Positions 29,498 through 39,892 are shown, counted from the first letter of the stretch. The stretch is 64,000 bases of DNA from Candidatus Fimadaptatus faecigallinarum (GCA_018714445.1 DVNK01000025.1:62001-126000); one strand, 5' to 3'. Notes: a model not told the origin generated them from the letters alone. A program made the numbers and translations.

Positions 29498-30571
29498 TCA
29501 GTTGCTCATCAGCTTTCTGCGCGCGGCCTCGGCCTCCCAGCCGGCTATGAAGCTCTGCGAAGCCTGGCTCATGGGCACGGCGCGCTGGCCCCGGGCGCGG
29601 AGCGTCTCGTGTATCAGCACTACCGCTGTGAGCGTCTGTTCTATCGCCTCGGCGGTTGCGCGGGCACAGCGGTACTCTATTGCGCCGTCGGGGTATATGT
29701 TGCAGGCCATGTCGGGCGCATCGCCGGGCTGGCAGAACTTCAGGCTGCCCCGGAAGAACACCATCTGGTCGGGGTACAGCGCGTCGTCCAGCAGCTCGCG
29801 CGCGCCGTAATTGCCCGACGCAATGCGCGACTTTAGGTAGTCGCAGCCGCTGGCGAACTCGTTTTCGGCGCGCTGCACCAGTGGGCGGGCGGGGTAGTCG
29901 GCCATCGCCCAACCGTAATGGCGGGCCATCAGGTCGCTGGCCTGTTCGTGCAGCGCGGTGGCGGCGTCGGCATCGGCGGCTGTGGCGATCAGGCCATGAT
30001 TGCGCATGAACACCAGCCCGGGCCGCGCGCCATGTATGCGCTCGTAGTCGCTCAGCGCCGCGCGTATCTCAAACGTCAATGCCGCGCCGGGATTGACATA
30101 GCCCACCTCGCACCAGCTCAGGCCGGAATCCGCCAGCGCCTGCGCCACCTGCTCCGAGCCATCGGGCGCGCACATCGCCAGATTGGCCCACACGCAGTGC
30201 GTGTGCAGTACAAACCTGTCCAGCAGCGAGTGAAAGCCCGACTCGACCGAGGGCCGCAGTACCTTGAGGCCCGCTATCTCGCGCACGGCGGACTTGACCG
30301 CCGCAGTGCCCGCGGCCTCCACATCGCCCAGCGTCGCCGGATCGGTATCGCCGAAGAATCGGTTCAGCACGCTCAGATCCAGCACCGCGTATCCGTCGCG
30401 TGCGACGACCTGGCTCAGCCGGTAGCCCGACGCCTTTATCGCCATCAGTCCATCCAGCTTTATCGAGGTGTTGCCGCCGCCGCCCTGCACGTAGTCACAG
30501 CGTGCGCCGGCGGTCGCGCTCATGCGCTCGAAGTCGGCAAGCGCCTGCGCGTTATCATCAAAAAAGCTCAT
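29498..30571 (-). CDS. Class II aldolase/adducin family protein (RhaD-type aldolase half)
   Basis: CDYVQGGGGNTSIKLDGLMAIKASGYRLSQV, HTHCVWANLAMC, VFMRNHGLIATAADADAA. Confidence 0.85.
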   Translation of the reverse strand: MSFFDDNAQALADFERMSATAGARCDYVQGGGGNTSIKLDGLMAIKASGYRLSQVVARDGYAVLDLSVLNRFFGDTDPATLGDVEAAGTAAVKSAVREIAGLKVLRPSVESGFHSLLDRFVLHTHCVWANLAMCAPDGSEQVAQALADSGLSWCEVGYVNPGAALTFEIRAALSDYERIHGARPGLVFMRNHGLIATAADADAATALHEQASDLMARHYGWAMADYPARPLVQRAENEFASGCDYLKSRIASGNYGARELLDDALYPDQMVFFRGSLKFCQPGDAPDMACNIYPDGAIEYRCARATAEAIEQTLTAVVLIHETLRARGQRAVPMSQASQSFIAGWEAEAARRKLMSN

Positions 30572-30680
30572 ATGCACTCCTGTTTAAATATGTTTTATGG
30601 TATTATGCGACATTGAGTTGCGTTGCCCGGCACGACGTCGCGCGAACCGGGACAGCGCGTGGACTCATGTACCGCCGCAA

Positions 30681-30696
30681 TGTTCCACGTGAAACT
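30681..30696. promoter_or_regulatory. parS: parS-like ParB-binding site
   Basis: TGTTCCACGTGAAACT versus Bacillota consensus TGTTNCACGTGAAACA: one mismatch. Confidence 0.75.
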
Positions 30697-30999
30697 ATTT
30701 GGCGGATTGATCGAGCCGGGTAAGGTTACGGCACAGCCAGATAATTATGCCGCACGGTTGGGCATGCGCGCATTTGGGGCAGTCGATACCAGGACGCTGG
30801 GCACGTGGTTGATCCGGCTTGGGCTGGAACCAACGGCAGCGTATTCATGCGCCGGCGTGGTATGCAGCCGGAAGTTATGCATTGCCAGACGCCGCCCATG
30901 GGCGATACGCCGAGATACCAAGCGCGGCGCTTGGCGGCATGTTGCCATGTCGGATGCGGCCTACATATTGTACGTTGCAGCACCTAACAGGAGATGTAT

Positions 31000-31450
31000 G
31001 CGTCGCATTACATCGCCAAACAGCGTACATCAGCGACGCACCGCAATGCCAAACGCCGCTAATAAGTCGCATGTTGCTTTGTCAGCACAACGTACATGAA
31101 ACGTTGCAAGTCTAACATAGCCTGCATACGTCGCGTCACATCGCCAAACAGCGCGCATAAGCGCCGCACCGCAATGCCAAACGCCGCTCATAAACAGCAT
31201 ATTGCATTGCCAGCACGTTCCACATAGAGCATTGCAACATCTAACATAGCCTGCATGCGCCGCGGTACATCGCCAAACAGCGTACATCAGCGACGCATCG
31301 CAACGCCGAACGCCGCCCATAAACAGCATGCTGCATTGTTAGCACGGTCCACATAAAGCGTTGCAATATCCAGCATAGCCAGCATGCGCCGCGTCACATC
31401 GCCGAACAGCGCACATAATCAACGCACCGCAATGCCAAACATCTCACGCG
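31000..31450. repeat. About 128-bp tandem array, about 3.5 units
   Basis: atcgcc(a/g)aacagcg at 31012, 31140, 31268 and 31397. Confidence 0.9.
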
Positions 31451-31673
31451 TACAACGTGCACATGGCAAAGTGCACCGTGCAGCCGCAATCCGGCACTGC
31501 ACAACACATACGGCACATGTTTGCACTCGCGGCCACGACCTGCGCGCAACCAGCCGCCGGGCGTGGCATGCGTGGTATGCGAGCGCGCCGCATGCCTTGC
31601 GCGTGCCTGTCCGCCCGCCTGCGCGACCGACCGCGCCGCCCATGACGATATGGCGCGGCGCGGTCGGTAACTA

Positions 31674-32696
31674 TCATGCCAGCATGTTTTGACCGCCGGT
31701 CACGGGTATCGCCTGGCCGGTCTCGTACTTCTGCTCCACGCAGTAGAATATGGCCCGCGCCACGTCCAGCGGCAGGCAGCCCCGATTCAGCGGCACCTTG
31801 GACTCGTAGTAGCGGCGCACGTCCTCGACGGTCTGCGCGCCGGGGACCTTGCCGGCGTTTAGGTACTGCACGAACAGGCCCTTTTCCGGATCGCACCACA
31901 GCGGCCCGTCCAGGTAGTTGCCCGGGCACACCGCGTTGACCTTTATGCCGTACTCGGCCAGCTCCTTGGCGAAGCTCTGCGTCAGGCCAATGCCGCCGAA
32001 CTTGCTGCCGGAGTAGGCGAAGTTGCGCTTGGAACCTTCCAGGCCCGACTTGGAGTTTATCTGGATTATGTCGAACAGCTCGTCGGAGAACTGGCGCTGG
32101 GCCTTCATTATCTCGGCGGCGTACTTGGCGCACAGGAAGTACGCGTTGTAGTTGACGCGCGTCACGAATTCGAACTGGCTCAGCGTCAGCTCGTCCAGCG
32201 CGCCGGCCTTGACCACGCCCGCGTTGTTGACCAGTATGTCCAGTCCGCCAAAGCGCTTTACCGTCGCCTCGAACATCGCGTGCACAGACTCCTCGTTGGA
32301 CACGTCGACCTTGACCGGCAGCGTGCGGCCGGGGAAGCGGTCCTCGAGTTTGCGGCAGTAGCTCTGTGCCAGCTCTATGTTCAGGTCGGCTATGACTACG
32401 CTTGCGCCCTCCTCGAGCATGTGCAGCGCTATGCCGGCGCCGAAGCCCTGCGCGCTGCCGGTGACTATCGATATCTTGTTGGCCAGGCGGCCCAGGCGCG
32501 GATGCGTGGCGGGTTCAAGCGTGCCTATGCCCTTGACGTATGCGCGCTGAGCGCCGATCTGCTTTAGCTGATTAAGCGCCTCGGCCTCGTCGGGAGCGTC
32601 TATCACGCGCACGCCGGTGCGCAGCGCGTCGGAAACGCTTACCTCATCCGCGCCCACCATCATGCGGTAGGCGGGAACCAGCTTGAGTATATCCAT
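31674..32696 (-). CDS. SDR family oxidoreductase (dehydrogenase half of RhaD-like / sorbitol-6-phosphate dehydrogenase-like)
   Basis: LANKISIVTGSAQGFGAGIALHMLEEGASVVIADLN, DILVNNAGVV, YSGSKFGGIGLTQSFAKELAEYGIKVNAVCPGNYLDGPLW. Confidence 0.85.
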   Translation of the reverse strand: MDILKLVPAYRMMVGADEVSVSDALRTGVRVIDAPDEAEALNQLKQIGAQRAYVKGIGTLEPATHPRLGRLANKISIVTGSAQGFGAGIALHMLEEGASVVIADLNIELAQSYCRKLEDRFPGRTLPVKVDVSNEESVHAMFEATVKRFGGLDILVNNAGVVKAGALDELTLSQFEFVTRVNYNAYFLCAKYAAEIMKAQRQFSDELFDIIQINSKSGLEGSKRNFAYSGSKFGGIGLTQSFAKELAEYGIKVNAVCPGNYLDGPLWCDPEKGLFVQYLNAGKVPGAQTVEDVRRYYESKVPLNRGCLPLDVARAIFYCVEQKYETGQAIPVTGGQNMLA

Positions 32697-32729
32697 CAGC
32701 ATGGCCTCCTTCAGTCGTATTGTTGAGGT

Positions 32730-33998
32730 TTAGTCGATGCACGGGGCATGTTGGAGCAGGAAGTTTTCGGCCTCGGGGCTCCACAGGCCGTTGTGGCGCG
32801 CGACTATCGCGGCCAGCTCGCGCAGCATGGGATCGCTTTCGCCCAGGCGCTCAAGGTCGTCCAGCGCGGTCAGCGGCATGGATATATGGGTATAGATCAG
32901 TTTTTTGCCGCCCTTTATGTTGGGCAGGTTGAGCGTGGTATCGATTACGGCGTCGAGTCCGCCGACGTGGGTTATCATGGTAGAGGGATTGATGCGGCCC
33001 TGTTCGGCGAGCTTGAGCGCTTCGCGCATGTCATCGGTATTGCCGCCGCTGTTGCCGGCGACGTGGGTCAGCATGTAGTGGACGTTGTAGAAGTTGAACT
33101 GAGCCGAGAACGCGGTGTTGGTCGGGCCGGCGAAGAAGTTGAGGCACCCGTCAAAGCCCAGCAGCGCGGCGCCCTGTTCGACTACCGGCGCGACCGGGGC
33201 AAACACGTACACGTCGTCATAGCCCTTGCCGCCGGTCAGGTCGAGCATGAACTGGGTGGAATCTGGCTGAGTGGCGGTGTTGACGTAGGTGAGCTTTATG
33301 CCCAGCTGAGCGGCGGCATCGACGGGGAACAGCTTTTCGGCGCGGGCGAGGCGGTCGGCGTCGATGTCGGTGACGGTGACCAGCGCGGGACGGCGGTCGC
33401 AGTGCAGCGCGTAGTCTATCGCGCCCAGGCCCATTGGGCCCACGCCGGCCAGTATCGCCAGGTTGCCGCCCTCGCGTATGCCCATGTCGTGCTGGTACAC
33501 GCCGGGAGTGGTGTGGTAGTTGACGTGGAAGCCGCCGATTATGCAGGACACCGGCTCGGCCAGCGAGCCATAGTAGAACGCGTCGCCATTGAACGGCAAC
33601 AGGCAGCCCAGCTCCATGACGCGCGAGGGTATCACGACATATGTGGCGTCGCCGCCCAGGTACTTGAACGCGTAGCCGGGCGTGGAGAACGGATCGTCGG
33701 GGTCGTTGAGCGCGGGCTGTATCGAGAAGCGCTGACCGGGCTTGAACTCGTCCTGCCAGCGCGCGCCGACCTCAAGGATCTCGCCGCAGAACTCGTGGCC
33801 GACGATTATCGGGTTGTCGTGGACGTCGTTGGGCACGCGCTTGTGATTTTCGCCCTGGGATGCGGCCTTGTATGTGGACATGCACACGCTGTCGGACACG
33901 ACGCGCGCAAGTATGTCGCCGTCGCCAAGCGGGGGCAGCTCAAAGGTCTCCAGGCGCAGGTCGCGCTTGCCGTACAGGCGGACCGCCGTAGTTTTCAT
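32730..33998 (-). CDS. Zinc-binding alcohol dehydrogenase (L-sorbose-1-phosphate reductase-like)
   Basis: MKTTAVRLYGKRDLRLETFELPPLGDGDILARVVSDSVCMSTYKAASQG, GHEFCGEILEVG, LAGVGPMGLGAIDYAL. Confidence 0.82.
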   Translation of the reverse strand: MKTTAVRLYGKRDLRLETFELPPLGDGDILARVVSDSVCMSTYKAASQGENHKRVPNDVHDNPIIVGHEFCGEILEVGARWQDEFKPGQRFSIQPALNDPDDPFSTPGYAFKYLGGDATYVVIPSRVMELGCLLPFNGDAFYYGSLAEPVSCIIGGFHVNYHTTPGVYQHDMGIREGGNLAILAGVGPMGLGAIDYALHCDRRPALVTVTDIDADRLARAEKLFPVDAAAQLGIKLTYVNTATQPDSTQFMLDLTGGKGYDDVYVFAPVAPVVEQGAALLGFDGCLNFFAGPTNTAFSAQFNFYNVHYMLTHVAGNSGGNTDDMREALKLAEQGRINPSTMITHVGGLDAVIDTTLNLPNIKGGKKLIYTHISMPLTALDDLERLGESDPMLRELAAIVARHNGLWSPEAENFLLQHAPCID

Positions 33999-34429
33999 AT
34001 TACATCTTCTCCTTATGCGCGCGCGACAGGCCGCGCGGCGTATTTTCCTGCCTACATTATACCAATTACAAACGCATTTGGCAATCATGTAATTTGGCCC
34101 GCCCGGCGGGCGCAAAGGCGGCGACAGCGGCGCGGATGCGGGGCGGGCGATGCAAATGTATGTTGAGCCGGCCAGCGCGCAGGCGATTGCGTTGAGACGT
34201 GAAGGGGCGCGCCATGTTTTGCAGCCGCGAGGCCGGTCATGCCGCGTTGCGCCAGCAACCACGGATGCGCACAGGAGTGCATGGCGTCTAATCGGCTCAA
34301 GTCGAGTAAGGCCGCGACGGCGCAGCGGGAGCAACGCGCCGGGCGGCAATGCAGCGCGAACGGGCCTGGGACGCGCCACATATGCGCAGTGCGGGTTGCA
34401 TTGTGCCGCGTTACGTACCATGAGCGGGC

Positions 34430-34830
34430 GGCGGGCGATTCATGGAGCGGTGGGCGATGCAAAGGGGCGGCAGGCGATGCACGGAGTGGCGGACGATGCA
34501 CGGAGCGGTAGGCGATGTACGGGGCGGCGTGCGATGCACGAGTGGCGGACGATGCACGAGCGGCGGCGGACGGTGCATGGGGAGCGGCGGCGATTCATGG
34601 GGCGGCGGGCGATTCAAAGGAGCGGCGGGCGATGCGAGGAGCGGCGTGCGATGCACGGAGCGGTGGGCGATTCAAAGAAGCGGCGGACGATGCAAAGGAG
34701 CGGCGAACGATGCATGGTGAGTGTCAGGCAATACACGGATATGGTGTACGATGCACGAAGCGGCGGGCGATGCATGGAGCGGCGGACGATGCGAGGGGAG
34801 CGGCAGGCAATGCACTGAGCCGACGTACGA
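34430..34830. repeat. Short-period (about 15-33 bp) degenerate array
   Basis: Repeated gcggcgggcgatgcatggagcggcggacgatgcac-type words. Confidence 0.85.
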
Positions 34831-34997
34831 TGCACAGGGGCGATGGCCCTGCGCATCGCCTGCGCGGCGGCAAATGCGCGGAAAGCCGCGTCAGACGGCG
34901 CGCCGGCGCTATTGACAAGCGCGCGAATAAGGCGCACAATGTAGCCAATGGCGGGCGATGCCCGCGCCAAGTCGCAAACATGCAGGGAGGATGCGCA

Positions 34998-36158
34998 ATG
35001 AAACAGGATCTGAAAATACGCTCGATGGAACTGTTCAAGGTACCGCCGCGCTGGCTGTTTCTGAAGATCACGACTGAAGGCGGGCTGACGGGCTGGGGCG
35101 AGCCGATAGTCGAAGGCCGCGCCGACACGGTGGCGGCATGCGTGAAAGAGCTGTCCGACTATGTGATAGGCCGCGACGCGGGCGCAATAGAGGATATGTT
35201 CAACGTGCTGTACCGGGCGGGGTTCTACCGGGGCGGGCCGGTGCTGACCAGCGCGATATCGGGCATAGAACAGGCGATGTGGGACATCAAGGGCAAGGCT
35301 TACGGCCTGCCGGTGTACGAGCTGTTGGGCGGCGCGTGCCGTGAGCGCGTGCCGGTGTACTGCTGGATAGCCGGCGACCGCCCCGCCGATACCGCCGCGC
35401 AGGCCCGCGAAAAGTACGATGCCGGCTACCGCGCGATCAAGATGAACGCGACCGCCGAGCTCAAGTGGATAGACAACTTCAAGCTGGTGGATGAGGTGGC
35501 GCAGCGCGTGGCGGCGATACGCGATGAGCTGGGCTATGACATCGACATAGCGATAGACTTCCACGGCCGGGTGCACAAGGCGATGGCGCGAGTGCTGATG
35601 AGCGAGCTGGAGCAGTTCAAGCTGATGTTCATAGAGGAGCCGGTGCTGTGCGAGAACGCCGAGGCATTCCGCGAGCTGCGCGCGCATACGTCCACGCCCA
35701 TCGCCACCGGCGAGCGCAACTTCACGCGCTGGGGCTTTAAGGAGATAATCACCGGCGGCGGCGTGGACATAGTCCAGCCCGACCTGAGCCATGCCGGCGG
35801 CATACTCGAATGCCGCAAGATAGCGGCGATGGCCGAGGCATGGGATCTGGCGGTGGCGCCGCACTGTCCGCTGGGACCGATAGCGCTGGCGGCGTGCTTG
35901 CAGCTCGACTTCTGCACGCCCAATGCGTTCATACAGGAGCAGAGCCTGGGCATACATTACAATCAGGGCTCGGACCTGCTGGACTACCTCAAGGACAGCA
36001 ATGGCTTCCACTACGAGGCGGGCACGGTGCCGCTGTTGACCGGGCCGGGCCTGGGCATCGAAATAGACGAGGACAAGGTGCGCCGGCAGGCCGAAATCGG
36101 CCACGACTGGAAAAACCCCGTATGGCGTTTGTCCGACGGCGTGGTGGCCGAGTGGTAA
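34998..36158 (+). CDS. dgoD: Enolase superfamily dehydratase, galactonate dehydratase-like
   Basis: MKQDLKIRSMELFKVPPRWLFLKITTEGGLTGWGEPIVEGRADTV, GYRAIKMNAT, FIEEPVLCEN, IATGERNFTRWGFKEI. Confidence 0.88.
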   Translation: MKQDLKIRSMELFKVPPRWLFLKITTEGGLTGWGEPIVEGRADTVAACVKELSDYVIGRDAGAIEDMFNVLYRAGFYRGGPVLTSAISGIEQAMWDIKGKAYGLPVYELLGGACRERVPVYCWIAGDRPADTAAQAREKYDAGYRAIKMNATAELKWIDNFKLVDEVAQRVAAIRDELGYDIDIAIDFHGRVHKAMARVLMSELEQFKLMFIEEPVLCENAEAFRELRAHTSTPIATGERNFTRWGFKEIITGGGVDIVQPDLSHAGGILECRKIAAMAEAWDLAVAPHCPLGPIALAACLQLDFCTPNAFIQEQSLGIHYNQGSDLLDYLKDSNGFHYEAGTVPLLTGPGLGIEIDEDKVRRQAEIGHDWKNPVWRLSDGVVAEW

Positions 36159-36719
36159 GCAGGCTTGGTGGCGCGGCTGTGCGCATTGCACAGCGCGCCG
36201 CCTGTAAGCGCACGCCCGACTGAGCGTTCTGCGCGGAACGCATCGCGATTGGCGCCGCCTGACTTTGGTCGAGCGGCGCTTTCCTGTGCGGATATGTAAG
36301 TGCGCAGGGCGGCTTTGGCTGGAACAGGCGCGGACGGTTGCGATAGCAATGCGCGATGCGGGCGGCGCAACTGCGGCGCCTGACGCGTGCGCGGGCACGA
36401 GCCGGCGTCCATTGCGCGGATTGCGGCGGCGCGGTGCAGTTTAACCGGCATGGTGTGCGGGCGGGGTATGATGGCTATCGCACGGACGGCGTAGTGACAG
36501 CGCTTGCGGCGAGGCGTACTTACTGCGGCTGGACTGTGCCGGAGCAACTACATAATCGCAGTAAAGCCTGATTGAGCGTATGCGCGCAAGAGCTCAAACC
36601 TGCCGCACGGGCGGCGGAGGGGTTGCTCTATTGCGGCAGAGATCGGCGGGGTGTGCTTTTGCTATGCCTGCCGTACTTTGCCTGCCATTACGACAACGCT
36701 AGCATGTTCGAATAGACCG

Positions 36720-37255
36720 CGCGCTTGGGCGACAGGGCATCAACGGCCATGAAACCCAATGCAGCAAGCGGTCACAGCCGCACACCCACAGTACGCACCA
36801 TCATGAACATCATTTTGCGGACAACTGATACATGTGCCGTGCTTAAACCGATAGGCCCGCCTATGCTTGGGCGACCGGGCATCAACGGCCATGCGGCTAA
36901 ATGCAGCAAGCGACAACAGCTGCACAGTACGCGCCATCATGGCACATCACCTTGTGGGCAACTGATACATGTGCCGTGCTTAAACCGATAGGCCCGCCTA
37001 TGCTTGGGCGACCGGGCATCAACGGCCATGCGGCTAAATGCAGCAAGCGGTCACAGCCGCACATCCACAGTGCGCACCATCATAATACATCACCTTGCGG
37101 GCAACCAATACAGCCGCAGTGCATTACCTGATAGGCCCGCCCGTGCTTGAGCGACCGGGCATCAACGGCCAAGCAACCCAATGCAGCAAATGTCCACAGC
37201 CGCACACCCACAGTACGCGCCATCATGGCGCATCACCTTGCGTGCAACCGCTATA
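36720..37255. repeat. 137-143-bp tandem array, about 4 units
   Basis: cttgggcgac(c/a)gggcatcaacggccatg at 36724, 36866, 37003 and variant at 37146. Confidence 0.92.
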
Positions 37256-37303
37256 GCTGCCGCGATTTAACCGATTAGACCGCGCGCGTTAACCGCCGCG
37301 CGC

Positions 37304-37332
37304 TTGTATGGCGCGCGGCGCGCTGGTATAAT
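37304..37332 (+). promoter_or_regulatory. Sigma-A-type promoter TTGTAT-17-TATAAT upstream of the MATE gene
   Basis: ttgtat ggcgcgcggcgcgctgg tataat. Confidence 0.6.
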
Positions 37333-37439
37333 AGCCACGCCGCATGACCTGCGGCTCCGTTTGATACATTATCGCTAACAAGTGTATGCTTGCCGGCGAT
37401 TTTTTTTGCCCGGACGTGCCGGGCGTGGGAGGTATGTTT

Positions 37440-38798
37440 ATGGATGATAAGCGTCCCGGCGTAAATGCCGGCTTTGTTACCGGGCCGATAGCGCTGCCGC
37501 TATTGCGGTTTGCGCTGCCGCTGATGCTGTCGCTGCTGTTGCAGGCGCTGTATGGCGGGGTCGACCTGGCGGTGGTGGGGCGGTTCGCGCAGACCGAGAG
37601 CGTGTCGGCGGTGGCCACCGGCAGTCAGGTCATGCAGGCGATTACGGTGCTCATAACCGGCCTCACCATGGGCGTGACGGTGCTGATAGGCAAGTTCATG
37701 GGCGCGGGAGATGCACGCGCGGCGGGCGACGTGGTGTCGGCGCAGGTAAAGTTGTTTGCGGGCGTGGCCGTGGTGCTGACGGCGATAATGGTGGCGCTGG
37801 CGCCGCAGGCTGCGCGGCTGATGAATGTGCCCGAGGCCGCGGTGGCTCAGACGGTGAGCTATGTGCGCGTGTGTTCGGGCGGCATAGTCTTTATCACCGC
37901 GTACAATGCCATAAGCGGTATATTCCGGGGACTGGGCAATTCGCGTTCGCCGTTTTTGTTTGTGGCGATAGCGTGCGTGGCCAATATAGTGCTGGACTTG
38001 CTGTTTGTGGGTGGGCTGGGCATGGCGGCGACGGGCGCGGCGCTGGCCACGGTGCTGGCGCAGGCGCTCAGCGTAGCGTTTTCGCTGGGCTACATGCGTA
38101 GGCATCCGCTGCCGTTTGAGGTATCGCTGCGTGCGGGCAGCGCGCGCTCTGCGGCGGGCATACTGAAGATCGGTTCGCCAATCGCGCTGCAGGACTTTTT
38201 GAATACGGTGTCGTTTCTGATAATAACCAGCATCGTCAACTCGCTGGGACTCATCGCCTCGGCGGGCATAGGCATATCGGAAAAGCTGTTTGTGTTTTTG
38301 TCGATAGTGCCGATGTCGTTCATGTCGGCGCTGTCGGCGTTTGTGGCGCAGAACATGGGCGCGCATAGGCCGGGCCGTGCGCGACTGGCGCTGCGCAGCG
38401 CGCTGATGATAGCGTTGGCGCTGGGCGTGCCGGTGTTTGCGGCTACGCACTTTGCCGGCGGCACGCTGGCGGCGCTGTTCAGCAGCGATGCGGATGTGGT
38501 AGCTGCTACTGCCGAATACCTGCGCGGCAGCTCGTTTGAGTACCTGATGATACCGGTGACGTTCTGCCTGCTGGGCTATTTCAACGGCCGCGAGCACACG
38601 GCGTTCACCATGATACAGGGTTTGCTGGCGTCGTTCCTGGTGCGCATACCGCTGTCGTATCTGCTCAGCCGCGTGCCGGGCACCAGCATGTGGCTGATAA
38701 GCCTGGCCGTGCCGGCGTCATCAATGGCCAACATGGCGCTGTGCGTGGCGTATTACGTGCTGCTGCGGCGGCGCGAGCGCGTGCGCGGCGAGGAGTAG
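37440..38798 (+). CDS. MATE family efflux transporter
   Basis: FALPLMLSLLLQALYGGVDLAVVGRFAQTESVSAVATGSQVMQAI; multiple TM segments; RBS gggagg. Confidence 0.9.
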   Translation: MDDKRPGVNAGFVTGPIALPLLRFALPLMLSLLLQALYGGVDLAVVGRFAQTESVSAVATGSQVMQAITVLITGLTMGVTVLIGKFMGAGDARAAGDVVSAQVKLFAGVAVVLTAIMVALAPQAARLMNVPEAAVAQTVSYVRVCSGGIVFITAYNAISGIFRGLGNSRSPFLFVAIACVANIVLDLLFVGGLGMAATGAALATVLAQALSVAFSLGYMRRHPLPFEVSLRAGSARSAAGILKIGSPIALQDFLNTVSFLIITSIVNSLGLIASAGIGISEKLFVFLSIVPMSFMSALSAFVAQNMGAHRPGRARLALRSALMIALALGVPVFAATHFAGGTLAALFSSDADVVAATAEYLRGSSFEYLMIPVTFCLLGYFNGREHTAFTMIQGLLASFLVRIPLSYLLSRVPGTSMWLISLAVPASSMANMALCVAYYVLLRRRERVRGEE

Positions 38799-38861
38799 TG
38801 CACGGCAACGGAACGCGATGCGCAGCGCATGAAAGTATTGGGGCGCACATGCGCCATGGAC

Positions 38862-38897
38862 GGGCGGCTCTGCAATGTGCAGGGCCGCTCAGTTTAT
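38862..38897 (+). terminator. Terminator hairpin after the MATE gene
   Basis: GGGCGGCTCTGCAATGTGCAGGGCCGCTC followed by AGTTTATTG. Confidence 0.7.
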
Positions 38898-39069
38898 TGA
38901 CAAAGCCGTTCGTATACAGGCGGTCCGATTCCGATTGCGATAATCATAGTCAAAAGCTGCATATTGCGGTCAAAAAGTCAATGCTAAAGTGTTGTTTGCA
39001 TAATTCGACATATACGCATGTCAAATAGTGTCTAGAAAAACTCGCAGCACCTAGCGGCCAGGACTTTGT

Positions 39070-39695
39070 CAACGGTCTGGGCGGCTCTGCAATGTGCAGG
39101 GCCGCTCGTCCATTTTACGCAGCCGCAGACTCAATATTGCAGCTGCAAAACGGAGTTTGCAGGCTGAAATGGTTCAAACTGCAATTAGACAGGGTGAGCG
39201 CATTTTCCGAGATCAGAAAATTGAGCGGCTCTGCAATGCACAGGGCCGCTCGTCCATTTTACGCCGCCACAGCCCTCAGTATCGCGGCCGCAAAACTGGG
39301 TTTGCAGGCTGAAACGGTTCAAACTACAATTGGACAGGGCGAGCGCATTTTCCGAGATCAGAAAACTGAGTGGCCCCGCGGAGTTCAGGGCCGCTCGTCC
39401 GTTTTACGCCACCATAGCTAGCAGTATCGTGGCCGCAAAACGGAGTTTGCAGGCTGAAGCGGTTCAAACTGCAATTGGACAGGGCGAGCGCATTTTCCGC
39501 GCTCAGAAAACTGAGCGGCTCCGCAATGAGCAGGGCCGCTCGGTCATTTTACGTCGCCGCCGCCCGCAGTATCGCGGCCGCAAAACGGAATTTGCAGGCT
39601 GAAGCGGTTCAAACTGCAATTGGACAGGGCGAGCGCATTTTCCGCGCTCAGAAAATTGAGCGGCTCTGCGGAGTGCAGGGCCGCTATTTTACGTT
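39070..39695. repeat. 144-145-bp tandem array, about 4.3 units, each with a terminator-like hairpin
   Basis: gcggctctgc(-like) at 39081, 39225, 39370, 39515 and 39660; each is followed by ...gcagggccgctcg-ccattttacg or close variant. Confidence 0.95.
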
Positions 39696-39892
39696 GAAGT
39701 GCATTGCAAACAGGGAAGCTGAGGATGTGCTCTTAAAAAGTGGCCAGGCGCCGGCAGCTCAGTTATCAGATCGGCCAATGCCGTGCGCCCGGCAAAGCAA
39801 ACAGGCCCGCGCGCTGTCGGCTCGAGCAGAGAAATGCGCACGGAACCGCCTCGCCGGCGTATACCGCACGCATGCCAAACTGCGCCGGGGGA

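Noticed and set aside
34614-36398. 594-aa minus ORF opposite the dgoD-like gene
   Set aside because: Antisense to a confidently assigned enolase-superfamily gene.
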